A stretch of 64,000 nt of DNA, taken from positions 139,470,192 to 139,534,191 of the forward strand of contig JBAIZL010000001.1 in the NCBI GenBank assembly GCA_036971475.1, read 5' to 3'. This DNA comes from Prosapia bicincta. Its lineage: Eukaryota > Arthropoda > Insecta > Hemiptera > Cercopidae. Position 1 is the stretch's first letter; the number at the start of each line of letters is the position of its first letter. Below, one piece after another: positions 11,701-21,727 of the stretch. The position numbers were made by a program, and so were the translations under genes. The notes under the pieces are model-generated. The model ran no database searches and was not told the DNA's origin. It was given only the letters and a program-made list of their open reading frames with translations.

Positions 11701-14700
11701 CAGTAACTTTTCAGTTGCGACCGACATTTTGTCCAATCACAAAAGGCCCCTCTCTCCTTCAGTCATTGAAACTACATGACAATCGGTGCCGTGAGCCGAG
11801 CAGTGAGAGCAAAGCCAATGATAGTGACAAATCAACCAATGATAGCCATTTCATCTAGTGACATTTAAAAATCAACCGTTTCATCCAGCGACTGCGACTT
11901 TTTGCCCAATCACAATAGAGGCAACTTCTGATCGATCCAATGTCACTGGAATTGGGATATTCCATATTTTGTCACTGGTACCACCAGCGAATATCAGTGA
12001 CAAGTCACCATGACAGAAAATATCGACCATCCCTACTATCCACTTATTATAGTGTATCTTACCAAGTTTTGATGAAAACTCATCTTGTAAGCAATTTCAA
12101 ATACAGATCTTTTGCATATTTTACATTTAAACTCTTGGATATTGGTATAATAAAAAGCTCCTTTCAATTCTAGATTTTTAGAATCCTTCTTTGTAACGAC
12201 ATCCTAAAAAACAAAACAAAGAAATCATTTATAATTTATTCTAAAATGAAAACATGAATATCAGTGATATTTCCAAGTACAATAGTGCCTCGATAATTCG
12301 AGGCAGATGAGACCAAGACTCCCTAGGATTACCAAAAGCTCGGAATATACGCTCCTGTGTATTAGAAAAAAAAGAGAACCCTAATAATATAATTAAGAAT
12401 GTACGAAATAAGTTTATAGAACTTTATTGATTACAATACTTACTTAAATTAATGTTGCTTACTAGAGTTGCTACATTTTTTTGAAAAACTTATTATGTGT
12501 CTTCTGCATCTGTTTATAAGATTGTATCGTGCTTTGGTGTTGTGTAGATGCCTTTGCAGAAGCAGAACTGTTGGTGTGATATCTGTTTTTCAATATAAGT
12601 GCAGATTTCAAGGCAGCCGTTCCTACTCCATGACTTTTTTTCCTTCTTGTATTGTCAGAGTCGAACCTTCATCTTTATTCTCGTTACCACTGCCTTCGGT
12701 AGTTTTTTGTATCATTTCAATACTCATAACATCTGTTATCTCAATCTGACCACATGGTCAAATCTGTTTCTTCTTGTGGATCAACAACACAGTCGACTTT
12801 TTCGTTATGACAGGATTTTATGAAATGACTTACTTGAGGTTTCTTCTTTTATTTTGTTCCATGACTCGGCTGTCCAGTACATAACTGTAATATTTTTTAG
12901 AAAGCCTACAATGCTTTCTTCCTCTTCAGTCACTACCAAAAGAGATTGTAAAAGTAAAGTGTGTATTTTTTTCAAACATTTTAGAACACACACATCCATC
13001 TGCTGTATTAGGCTTGTAACATTTGCAGGAAGATATAAAGCACTGATATCGTCAGAGAACACTTACTTGATCTTTACTGGGATGCGACGGTGCATTGTCT
13101 AACAGTAAAATAGCCTTCCGAGGCAAATTCTTTACTTTTAAAAACTTTTCAGTTTCGGAAACAAACTCATTAAAAAACACTCTTTGAATAGTTCTCTATC
13201 CATCCAACCAGGTCTTTGCTTCTTATATGAAATCGACAATGCTGACATAGAAATGTTTTTAAACGCCAGCAGCTTAGCTGAATTATCCCGCAGCTTAGCC
13301 GATTCGAACTGAACGGAAGTTCGAAAAATCGGAACTTGGAATTTCGAGACTCTACTGTATCTATAAATATTATAAAATTTGTTTCTACAATTTTTAGAAG
13401 AAAACCACATATTTATAAGTGATAATGTAATCCTTATGAAGAATCCAACAAAGTTTAAAGAATTAGACTTGTGGACTAACAATTAGATTTAAAGTTTCTT
13501 GATCTAATCATCTTGAATTCACTGATTAAACTAATTTTACACTACTTAACTAAGAGGATACGTAATTGCTTACTTGCTGACACGTTTCAAAACGATTGTT
13601 CCTTTTACAAAGCTAACCTACACAGAGTAGAAGGTTAGCTTCGTAAAAGGAACGATCGTTTTGAAACGCGTCAGCAAGTAAGCAATTACGTATTCACTTA
13701 GTTAAGTAGTGTAAAATTAGTAGTAATTAGATTTAAGTTTAAGTGTTATTTTTAAATAGATTTATCAAATAATAGTTAATATTTATTCTTTTTATGGAAA
13801 AAAACATTGTGGTAACTCCTTAATATTGTGATTCTGTCATAAGTAGATACATATTTATATTAATTTTAATTATAAAATAAAAAGTATCTAAAATAAATGC
13901 TTTACTTACTTTTATGTAAGTAGGAGCTGACAAAAAATTTTTAAAAAAATATTACTTGTTTGTTGAACAAGTCACCTGTAGGCTATTTTTTGCTACAACC
14001 TTTGAATTTGGTTCTATAACACACTTTCTAGCCCACGCTGTCAATCAATGTGTCTAATATGTTTAGATCAGGGACCTTCACTATGATTTCTTAGAGTGCC
14101 AAATAATTTCCATTGTTTTTCCCAGGGCCGCAAGAATAAATGAGATTAAAAACTTGCAAACAGTATGATTAATACATAAATTTATTACACCACTAAAATA
14201 AACCAACTGATTTGCATATAAAGAAGTAGAAAAATGTATTTTACTTGACCCAGGAAGACCTGAATGTGTTAATTTTTTGAAGCCAATGAGGAAAATCTTT
14301 CTCAGTTTCCTAATATGGCATCTATTTTTGCAGGTTGGAAACAAAAAAAGTTATCAAAATGTTTTTAACGTTCTCACTCGTTAACCTATACTATACATGT
14401 GTTTTATGAACTTCTGCTTAGTGAATATAGATTCATAGAAAGAATGTAGATTCAAAACCAAATAATATTTTCTGAGCATAATAATTTAATTCCTAACTTT
14501 TTGAGGGCCACGAAAGTCGTTCTCAGGGCCGGATGTGAGTCGTGTAGTGAGGATCCCTGGTTTAGATGATGAAATATGTTCTTATGTATAATAAACCATA
14601 TCCTATTAACTTCAACCAAAACATCTGTATCTTTATAAAATATCAAGTAATAATAGTTGGTATAGATGCTTTTAAAAAAATCATTGACAAATATTTCATG

Positions 14701-17700
14701 TTAAGAAATTGTTCTAAACTGTACAATGAAACTGTAAAAAAATGGAATTTAAAATCTTTTATTTTTGTGGCATTTCAATAACTTTTTTTTATGTAAAGAA
14801 CTAAATCTTATACAACATAAAACATTTACATGGGTGTACAAAAATTATTACATTTTTATCATAGCTGATTTGAAATTTTCTAGAAGGCATCATCGCTCAT
14901 TCAACACTAATATAAATATGTTTAGGGAAATATATTTATAAATATTGTACCATTGTATTTGTACAAATGCAATGAAATTATACATTGAAATGTACAAACC
15001 CTTGCATTGACAATTGAGGAAAGCATGTATATTTGCAAATATATTAAATTTTAACTTACCACACTTGATTCATTATTAGAAGTGTTCACAGAATTCATTA
15101 AATCACTAGTTTTGTTTTCCATTGACCTATTACCAAATAAATACATTACATTAACCATTTACCACACTATTTAATTTTTCAAAGGTTATTTAGATTTTAC
15201 AGGAAAATTAATCATTTTTCAATAGAATGTTTTCCATGGGTTGTGTAATTTTGAAAAGAGGTTCATCATTAGAACAATATTCTAAAGGTTGCTATAGTAA
15301 ATATTTGTTAAAAATCTCTAGGTACCAGGCATATTTTTCAAATATATGCGAACTAGTATTTAATATCTTTAACTAGTTAGTTAACATTTGTCACCTTACA
15401 AAATAAAATGAAGTTAAAAATATTTCAAAAAAATTATAATAAATAGCACCTTGTTTTGGAAGTGTGCATATTTATAGAAATTTACATGGCTTGATACCTT
15501 TCTAAAATGTAGCGTTTTTTAAAACAATATATTTTGTTGAAACCCTAAAAGATCAAGTCAAGGATTTGCCAAGAAAACATAGTTAAGGTAAAAAAAGATG
15601 ATACATCCAAAGTTACACAAAGAAAAATATATAGACATTGGTGCTGTTACACACAAAATTTTAAGATACATGTTACTGAGTTATGAGGAAGTAATTCATT
15701 CTAAATGTTCAACTAGTTGTATTACGATCTGATAATGAAAAACTCAAAAACCTTGTTGCTATTCATGACGAGCTGGTTGTTAATTACTTATTACACTTTT
15801 GATATTACTTGCGACTAGACTTTTTGTTAACTAAAGGTTGTTAAATTGTTAACTTATACTTGGAGGAAATGTTTTCGTCTAACGACTTCTTCAGCCTCAT
15901 TCGTAAGACAAAAAAGTTTCCTCCAAGTTTAAGTTAGCAATTTAACAACCTTTAGTTAACAAAAAGTCTGGCCGCAAGTAATATCAAAAGTGTAATGAGT
16001 AATGAAAAACTATAGCATGATTATTACTTTTAAAATAATAAACAAAATATATATATGTTTCCCCAAAAGCATGTCTTGAACTCTTAATGAGCAAAATTAA
16101 AATTGTGTTTTACTGGAAAAGATAATGCTTAAAAATGACAGTTTTACTGAATTTCTAGATGAGAAATGAATCTATTTTCAAACAAAAGCATTACAAATGT
16201 TAATATATCTAGTTTGAGTTTTCAACTATTTTTAACAATGTTTTCTCCAAGGTAAAGGGTAAATAAGTTCACACTATTTTAAAATCAAGAAATTTCTTCT
16301 TAGTAACTGATAAAGATCAAGTGAGGAATCTCTGCTGAAATAGGTGGTCAGTTTTGCATAAGTTAGGTCACTCTAACCCTGTTATTTCAGCATTATCTCA
16401 CAGCAGCACAAATTTGTATTTACAGTTAAATAATTAAGTTGAAATGCAATTGTTTTGAGTAAACTTCTCTGAAGAAAAAATGAGCAATTAAAGGCTACAA
16501 GGATGTACAAAAAGCAAATTTCCTGATTTTTCAAAATAAAGTAAGAGTGTGTACTAAATGGGTATAACTGAACTGGTAACTCTGGCTGCTTGTCTGGTAG
16601 TCATGAAATAATCAGACATTCAGTTCCCAGTCAATTGTCATGGAGTTTTGCTGTAAGTTGTGAAATGTGCAGTGTTATTAGTTTTTTATATTATAAAATA
16701 AATGTTTATAGAATTAAATGCAGTGTTTATGGTAAAGAAGTAATGTCTACCAATGACGTCTTTGGCAATGTTTATTGAAGGCAGGGTGAAAATGTTTATG
16801 ATAATGAAGTTACTGACCTGTAACTTCAGACAGCATTACTGTTGTCTATGAAGCCCCTAATTTTGACAAGCAGCTTATACTAGATGAAGTCATTAGTGAT
16901 CCATTCTTCAAGGAGATTATAACAAAAAAATTAAGAAATAATATTTGAAATATTTAAAACAAATTTCCCATGAGGGAATCTTACTTTTTGGACAGCCCTC
17001 ATACATCCTATACTAAAATTTTGTTAGAATTTTCAAAAATACTGGAAGCTGTTTATTGAATGTAAACAAATATCAAAGGGCAAGTAATTTGAAAATAGAA
17101 GGTTAAAAAGGTTGTAACATGAATTACTGTTTTCGTTGAAGAAGTTGGAGAATTTTCCAGACAGACTTTATAGATAAAACAACAGTGTTTGTTATCTAGA
17201 GAAAACATAACTGACATAACTTAATAAAGTACTTATTGTAGTAGTAAAATAATCAATAAAACACTTGTTAGTGTTTTACAACTTGCCTATAGTAGCACTT
17301 ACTTATATTTGTTGAGGACGGCCGTTTCCGTAAATGAGTTGACAATGGGACAAATCTCCCGAAAAGGCCGTCCTCAAGAAATTTAATTAAGTTCTACTAT
17401 AGACAAGTTGTAAAATATTTTCAAGTGTTTTAGTGAAAACTAGTAGCTCAGGTGAAGATGAAATCAAAAAGTATGTAAAATATTATTTACTCAGTTACAT
17501 TTCATTAAAATTCTTTGCATCTTCCTGCTTTAGAGATTGTTGTGATCCAATGGTGCCACTTCCAACTGAAACATAATGAAATTGTACTGTCAACAAAGTA
17601 AAATAAATAAGGTGTCTAAAAAACATTTGAGAATTGTTCAACTTCTGAACAAACAGGATAGTAGTGAATTTGATAATTAGTAGTGAATTTGCAAACTGAG

Positions 17701-19424
17701 AATCAGTTTCCAAAAAACCGTTTGAAAACTCATTTACTTAAACTCTTTTTAACAGAAAGGTGTTTAATATATTAAACATTTTCAGAAAAATATTATAATA
17801 TTTTCTTAATTTTAATTTAAACTGAGTGATTGATTAATTTATCTTTGAATAGGATATTATTGTAATAAATGCTAAGAAATTAACCACTGTTTATATCAGT
17901 TGTTCTAAAAATTTAATAATTAATCTTTGGGAACGAAGAGGCCGATTCTCTGGCCAGGAAAGCGAGGACCATCGAACCAGCCCTTGTGATTACATCTTCC
18001 GACGTCAATGCTGTTGAAAAACAGAAGCTCTGCCATAACAACCGAAGAAAATCATCACTTCCTGAGCTTTACTTCGACAGGGAAATAAAAACAATTGCCA
18101 GACTGAGAACAATGCACCTCAAATACATGAAAATCTTGCCTGATGGATCAAGAACATACCCTGAATGTAGGCACTGCCCAGGGATACAGCTTAATCCCGA
18201 TCACCTCTTCAACTGCCCGTCCATCATTGCAGCACTATTTAAAATTGACTTAAACTGTTCTAGGGAGATCCTTTATACGAACAAAGCTGCAGATGTGGAC
18301 AGTGCAGTGCTTCACGCCTTTGGACCCGTGTAACTGTGCTCTCTCTACCTTTCCCTGAACACTTTCTTTTCTTTTTTTTATTGTACTTGTCACACGACAA
18401 CAACAACAACAACATTAATCAAAACAAAGAATAATTTTTTGTTACTGATCAACCTCATAGTCTAATAAATGGTAACAAATTTAAAAAAGACAATCTACTA
18501 ATGTAACTCTTACATGTGCATGTGGGCAATGCTTGGACAACAAATCTCAAATAATTAATGCCAGTGTCGTAAATAATCTCAAATAATCAAGGTATGACTT
18601 GTAACTTAGTAGGCCTGTGTTACTTTAGTTAGTCTATTCTAAGCTAGATATCAATAACTGTATATTAAATATGTTACTTTAGGATTCATTCTATAACACA
18701 AATAACAATATATTCAATAGTAAACCTTTTAAACGTAAATAATTATCTTCGTTCATTTTTATTTTGAAATAATGAAATGATTGGCTTAGTAGGAGAAGTT
18801 TTAAACAAAAGATGTATCTAACTAATTTTAAAAATACTTAACTAAGTGAATAAGTTAATTTTTAAAATTAGTTTAGTCAGTGAATTCAAGATGATTACAT
18901 CAAGCAACTTCAAAAGATGTTTATTTGTATATTTATATTAAAGTAACATCTTTTATTTAATAACCTTTGCCCACCAAGGCAACAACTGGAATATTGAAAA
19001 AAAGGTTTATTATTTATTTAAAATACTTAAATCAATAGAGTAGCTCTATTCAATTTAATTATCTTTTACAGTATTATCAAAACGTTTTTATCAGTGTTAT
19101 AATGAGAATATTTAAATGTAAAAAATCAACTACTTTTCATAGTTAAAAAAATTATCAAATAAAACTATATACATTTAAAATATTGAGTCATGTCTTGTAT
19201 TTTACACAAGTCTTAATGATGACACTTCCAGCTTAATGTTGTAATATTTATTTGCTTATTTCTGGTATCTATTCTATAATTTTATAAATAACATAGAGGG
19301 CCTCCTCTTATTCCGTTGCACTGACTTTATAGAGTTATATGTTAATTTTAAACAATTATTCCACAATTAAGTGCAATCAATTTTTACCTATCACAATGTA
19401 CATACATACACACACACACACACA

Positions 19425-19490
<66 letters not shown>

Positions 19491-19850
19491 AATTTTGGTT
19501 GGTAAAGATTATTTAGATTTTTTGGACTAGGAGACTGACAGACTTACCTTGGTAAGAGTCCACTCTGTAGTCTTGAAATAGAAACACATAAAAGCACTTA
19601 AACAATGATATATTTCAACCACACAGTGGTCTTTGTCAATCAAAGAGAAAACACAAAAAGAAATATGAGAGAATGAAATAAAATAATTATAAATTGTAAT
19701 CACAGATTGTGTAGAGTAGAAATCAGATGTCACAGATTAAAGATATATATATATATATATATATATATTGTTTCCATGAGCATATGAGTGATTATAGTTT
19801 ATATAAGTCTGTCAGGGGAAAAGAGATTGGAGACGTCTGAGGCTATTAGG

Positions 19851-19917
<67 letters not shown>

Positions 19918-20269
19918 GTTTAGTTCTAGTAGAGCTTAAAGCTTATTTTGGAATTTTAGGACTAGATAGGAGACTGACAGACTTACCTAATGGCAATAGT
20001 CTGAAACTGCAATCTCTTGGAAATAAATAAAGAGACACATATAAAACGTTAACACACTATTGAAGTATTTCGATCAAAAATGATCTTTGTTAATCAAAAA
20101 AGAAAAGACCAACATTTTTGTTTTGATTGACAAAGATCATTTTTGATCGAAATATTTCAATAGTGTGTTAAGTTTTTATATGTGTCTATTTATTTATTTC
20201 CAAGAGATTTGCAGTTTTGGACTATTGCCATTAGGTAAGTCTGCCAGTCTCCTATCTAATCAAAAAATT

Positions 20270-20305
<36 letters not shown>

Positions 20306-20448
20306 AATTTTTTGATTAGATAGGAGACTGGCAGACTATATATATATATATATTAAAACAACATAGGTTATTCAAATACAAGATTATTATATATTTATAT
20401 TCAAAGTTTTTCGTTGGTAAACAGTATCAACATCATCAGGAATGAAAA

Positions 20449-20544
<96 letters not shown>

Positions 20545-21013
20545 GTTAATATATTACTAGTTGTCCATTATTTTTCCATTGCACTGACTTTATGAAGTTG
20601 ATATATTACTATTGTAAATACTTTTATCCACCACTGAGTGCAATAATTTTACCTTGTGTGATGAGGCACATTTCGGTTACTTGACCATTGTCGAATCATT
20701 CCGACAATCACACGAGTGATTCGACAATGCTCAAGTGACCGAAAGGTGCCTCATCACACAAGGTCAAATTATTAAACTCAGTGGTGGATAAAAGTATTTA
20801 CAATAGTAATATATCAACTTCATAAAGTCAGTGCAATGGAAAAATAATGGACAACTTAAAATATCAATATATATAGGAATTTTTTGATTAGATAGGAGAC
20901 TAACAGACTTACCTAATGGCAATAGTCCAAAACTGCAATCTCTTGGAATCAAATAAATAGACACAACTTCATTCATTCAGTGCAACGGAAAAATAATAGA
21001 CAATGTAAAATAT

Positions 21014-21060
<47 letters not shown>

Positions 21061-21323
21061 GACTATTTCATTTAGTCTTTATATAATAGTAAGTAAAGCC
21101 TAATTTTTTATTAATATTTGTTTAATCTAAGCCTTGCAAAAATGCTAGTCCTATTTTATAAAAGTAATAATTTATTAAACTAATATATAGAGACAATGAT
21201 AAAACAAAATGTTTCTGTGCCTCAAGTTTAAATATTAAATTTATTAATTTTTAACTGATTAATAAATTATTCAAACTTACTTATTAACACTATAATTAAA
21301 AATGGAACATTTGCAACAGACAT
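8616..21323 (-). CDS. Secreted single-domain saposin-like protein (five exons)
   Basis: Joining - strand exons 21323-21281, 17565-17499, 15126-15060, 12203-12063 and 8777-8616 gives a 159-residue protein with every junction in phase. It starts MSVANVPFLIIVLIIGSG, a signal peptide probably cut after about residue 21. Residues 22-80 form a polar linker with N-glycosylation sequons NKT, NTS and NES. Residues about 84-159 form one saposin-B domain with all six cysteines (86, 89, 117, 129, 153, 159) in family order: FKCKIC opens it and ICYYLINC closes it, the stop following the sixth cysteine directly. The intron splitting the domain is phase 0 and lies 17 residues after the second cysteine, exactly as in prosaposin domains iv and v of the neighbouring gene. 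SapB folds bind lipids or membranes, some activating lipid hydrolases and some lysing membranes. Which applies here is unknown. It is convergent with MIC10 and in tandem with prosaposin. Confidence 0.72.
8778..9436. other. Intron of the single-saposin gene, nothing recognised
   Basis: AT-rich intron with no recognised coding or repeat termini up to the MITE at 9437. Confidence 0.4.
9437..10109. mobile_element. MITE with 33-bp perfect terminal repeats, class unknown
   Basis: ACTACTATCGGGTCAAAAAG continues to ...GTGTTGATACTCGA at 9437-9469 and recurs as a perfect reverse complement ending at 10109. TGCAAGC lies just outside both ends in inverted orientation, so the true repeat may be longer and interrupted by about 6 bp on the left. 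The interior has one - strand open frame (9948-10136) with no motif. Terminal sequence and target duplication do not match a superfamily I know. Confidence 0.8.
10596..11626. mobile_element. piggyBac derivative nested in the hAT element
   Basis: Bounded by TTAA at 10592-10595 and 11627-11630, with ends CCCTTAGCACTCGACTG and, from the right, CCCTTAGCGCTTCCC. The TTAA target and CCC-starting ends are piggyBac hallmarks. It retains only the C-terminal part of a transposase (see 10992-11470), so it is a deletion derivative. Confidence 0.75.
10992..11470 (+). pseudogene. piggyBac transposase C-terminal remnant
   Basis: The + strand reading KYNQFMGGIDLAVQYNELCS then KRTNKWWRTMFFWLLHVAVV matches the third catalytic-Asp region (GGxD) and following helix of piggyBac transposases. 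A stop near 11181 interrupts it. The frame then resumes as FRQNLVRERIRDIRN and a Cys-rich end, DCVVCSNRKIKGG ... CGRKPRLHPEDC, with at least one further stop. The N-terminal half and first two catalytic aspartates are gone. Confidence 0.72.
12063..12203 (-). CDS. Single-saposin gene exon 4 (first half of SapB domain)
   Basis: 47 codons, phase 0 at both ends; the acceptor is TTTTTTAG and the donor GTAAGATAC. It carries SapB cysteines 1 and 2 in EFKCKICKRSVFEIAYKM and stops 17 residues after the second cysteine. Confidence 0.75.
12280..13357 (-). mobile_element. pogo/Tigger element, deleted and decayed
   Basis: The left end is CAATAGTGCCTCGATAATTC; the right end read inwards is CAGTAGAGTCTCGAAATTCC. 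TA at 12278-12279 and 13358-13359 flanks it. On the - strand, transposase pieces appear in order: KKQRPGWMDRELFKE (about 13200), LLLDNAPSHPSKDQ (about 13080) with the second catalytic Asp, and LPANVTSLIQQMD (about 13010) with the third. These are DDE_1/Tigger signatures. The N-terminal DNA-binding part is missing and frames shift between the pieces. It lies in the intron between exons 4 and 3 of the single-saposin gene. Confidence 0.8.
13531..13720. repeat. Long foldback, family B copy 1
   Basis: Arms of about 85 bp (CTAATTTTACACTACTTAAC... at 13531 and its complement ending 13720) enclose a short loop near CACAGAGTAG. The arms contain GCTGACACGTTTCAAAACGA. Related pieces occur at 28315-28400 and 18824-18930. 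There is no coding. Confidence 0.82.
14069..14559. mobile_element. hAT-type MITE with perfect 8-bp target duplication
   Basis: Ends CAGGGACCTTCACTA and, from the right, CAGGGATCCTCACTA are flanked by identical GTTTAGAT (14061-14068 and 14560-14567). The 491-bp interior contains GGGCCGCAAGAATAAATG and GGGCCACGAAAG but no usable transposase. Confidence 0.85.
15060..15126 (-). CDS. Single-saposin gene exon 3 (linker)
   Basis: The acceptor is GGTAATAG and the donor GTAAGTT. G completes the Met codon begun in exon 2. The exon encodes SMENKTSDLMNSVNTSNNES then SV, with three N-glycosylation sequons. It ends in phase 0. Confidence 0.68.
15782..16006. repeat. Long foldback, family A copy 2
   Basis: Near-palindromic: CTTTTTGTTAACTAAAGGTT pairs with its complement around 15945-15970, and CTTGGAGGAAAT with ATTTCCTCCAAG-like sequence near 15910. 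On the - strand the spacer reads CTGAAGA, AGTC, GTTA, GAC, GAAAAC (15894-15871), resembling a hammerhead core (see findings). It shares flank and arms with 7571-7760. Confidence 0.8.
16007..17256. other. Intron of the single-saposin gene, nothing recognised
   Basis: AT-rich. A + strand open frame at 16590-16778 shows no motif. No transposon termini were identified. Confidence 0.4.
17257..17432. repeat. Foldback with GC-rich inner stem
   Basis: TAAAACACTTG at 17257 pairs with CAAGTGTTTTA ending 17432. CTTGCCTATAGTAG pairs with CTACTATAGACAAG, and the inner stem GAGGACGGCC pairs with GGCCGTCCTC. The GC-rich core contrasts with the AT-rich intron. It is adjacent to exon 2 of the single-saposin gene. 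Confidence 0.75.
17499..17565 (-). CDS. Single-saposin gene exon 2 (linker)
   Basis: The acceptor is TTTCAG. The exon encodes GSGTIGSQQSLKQEDAKNFN and E, then two bases AT before donor GTAACT. The donor is weaker than the others, but phase is maintained on both sides. Confidence 0.62.
17926..18417 (+). mobile_element. 5'-truncated non-LTR retrotransposon (LINE) 3' end
   Basis: The + strand open frame runs GNEEADSLARKART, the closing motif of an RNase H domain, through a Cys-His knuckle in YPECRHCPGIQLNPDHLFNC to a stop at 18331-18333, followed by a tail of CAA repeats (18400-18415). This is the C-terminus of ORF2 of an RNase H-bearing LINE (I/Jockey-like group, clade not fixed). ATTAATC occurs near both edges and may be a 7-bp target duplication. 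The reading frame is intact over about 135 codons, so the insertion is fairly young. Confidence 0.82.
18824..18930. repeat. Foldback family B fragment
   Basis: On the - strand the stretch reads ATCATCTTGAATTCACTGAC then TAAACTAATTTTA and ACTTAGTTAAGTA, matching 13505-13560. It is a deleted copy of the family B foldback that keeps its outer arm and flank. Confidence 0.6.
19936..20270. repeat. PLE-type foldback, TAATGGCAATAG subfamily
   Basis: The left arm runs from about 19960 (TAGGAGACTGACAGACTTAC, AATGGCAATAGTC, CTTGGAAATAAATAAA, ACACACTATTGAAGTATTTC). The right arm is its near-complete complement, ending about 20262. In the centre TTGACAA, GATC/GATC and GAAA occur in order. There is no coding. 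Confidence 0.75.
20570..20890. repeat. PLE-type foldback, GATGAGGCAC subfamily
   Basis: The arms TCCATTGCACTGACTTTA... TATCCACCACTGAGTGCAAT... TGTGTGATGAGGCAC at 20575-20680 are complemented through about 20850. The centre carries GACCATTGTCGAATCATT. A close relative lies at 45450-45655. Confidence 0.75.
21281..21323 (-). CDS. Single-saposin gene exon 1 (start, signal peptide)
   Basis: ATG at 21323-21321 opens a hydrophobic run, MSVANVPFLIIVLI. The exon ends one base into the next codon at donor GTAAGTTTG. The first base joins TT of exon 2 to make Ile. No earlier in-frame ATG was sought beyond the TA-rich flank. Confidence 0.65.
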
Positions 21324-21561
21324 TGTATCAGGAAAGAAACACAAATTTTTAATACAGGAATACTTATTTAACATTCTTTTATGAAAACTGTTATCTCTTT
21401 AAAGTATGATAAAATATACCTTTATTATAATAGCAGGAAAATGCTATTTTAGAAGTAATTAGATGATTGTGTCTTAAATTACTCATATCTTTTGTCACCT
21501 GTTGAGCTTATTATCAAGTCATTCATAGGTACAAATTACAGACATAATAATGAAGAAAATT

Positions 21562-21727
21562 ACTATTTACCAAGAAAGTAGAAGGCCAAAATGGTCTCTT
21601 ATTTAGAAGGTAGAAGCCGATAAAAATAAAATATAACAAAACTAACTATTTACCAAGAAAGTAGAAGGACAAAATGGTCTCTTATTTAGAAGGTAGAAGC
21701 CGATAAAAATAAAATATAACAAAACTA
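21562..21727. repeat. Tandem duplication of 83 bp
   Basis: ACTATTTACCAAGAAAGTAG begins at 21562 and again at 21645. The two 83-bp copies differ at a single obvious position (GGCC versus GGAC), indicating a recent duplication just upstream of the single-saposin start codon. Confidence 0.9.

Larger units (their letters stand above)
10331..12035. mobile_element. Non-autonomous hAT-type element (host of a nested piggyBac)
   Basis: It starts TAGGAATGGTCGAT and ends with the complement of TAGGGATGGTCGAT. Flanking 8-bp sequences CTGTCCAC (10323-10330) and CTATCCAC (12036-12043) differ at one base and look like an 8-bp target duplication, as in hAT. About 670 bp remain after removing the nested piggyBac derivative. 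No hAT transposase coding is visible. It lies directly 3' of exon 4 of the single-saposin gene. Confidence 0.65.
19400..21057. repeat. TA-microsatellite and PLE-derived hairpin cluster
   Basis: Long (TA)n tracts lie at about 19427-19480, 19743-19769, 19853-19912, 20272-20302, 20452-20541 and 21013-21055. The DNA between them is non-coding sequence matching the 3' flank of the Penelope-like element at 49.7-51.6 kb: TTTGGACTAGGAGACTGACA at 19520 and CATGAGCATATGAGTGATTA at 19777. It also includes two complete foldbacks (entered separately). The cluster lies just inside the single-saposin gene, upstream of exon 2, and its right end reaches close to exon 1. Confidence 0.75.

Noticed and set aside
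19339..20030. Open frames containing long YIYIYI runs
   Set aside because: They are pure translations of (TA)n microsatellites.
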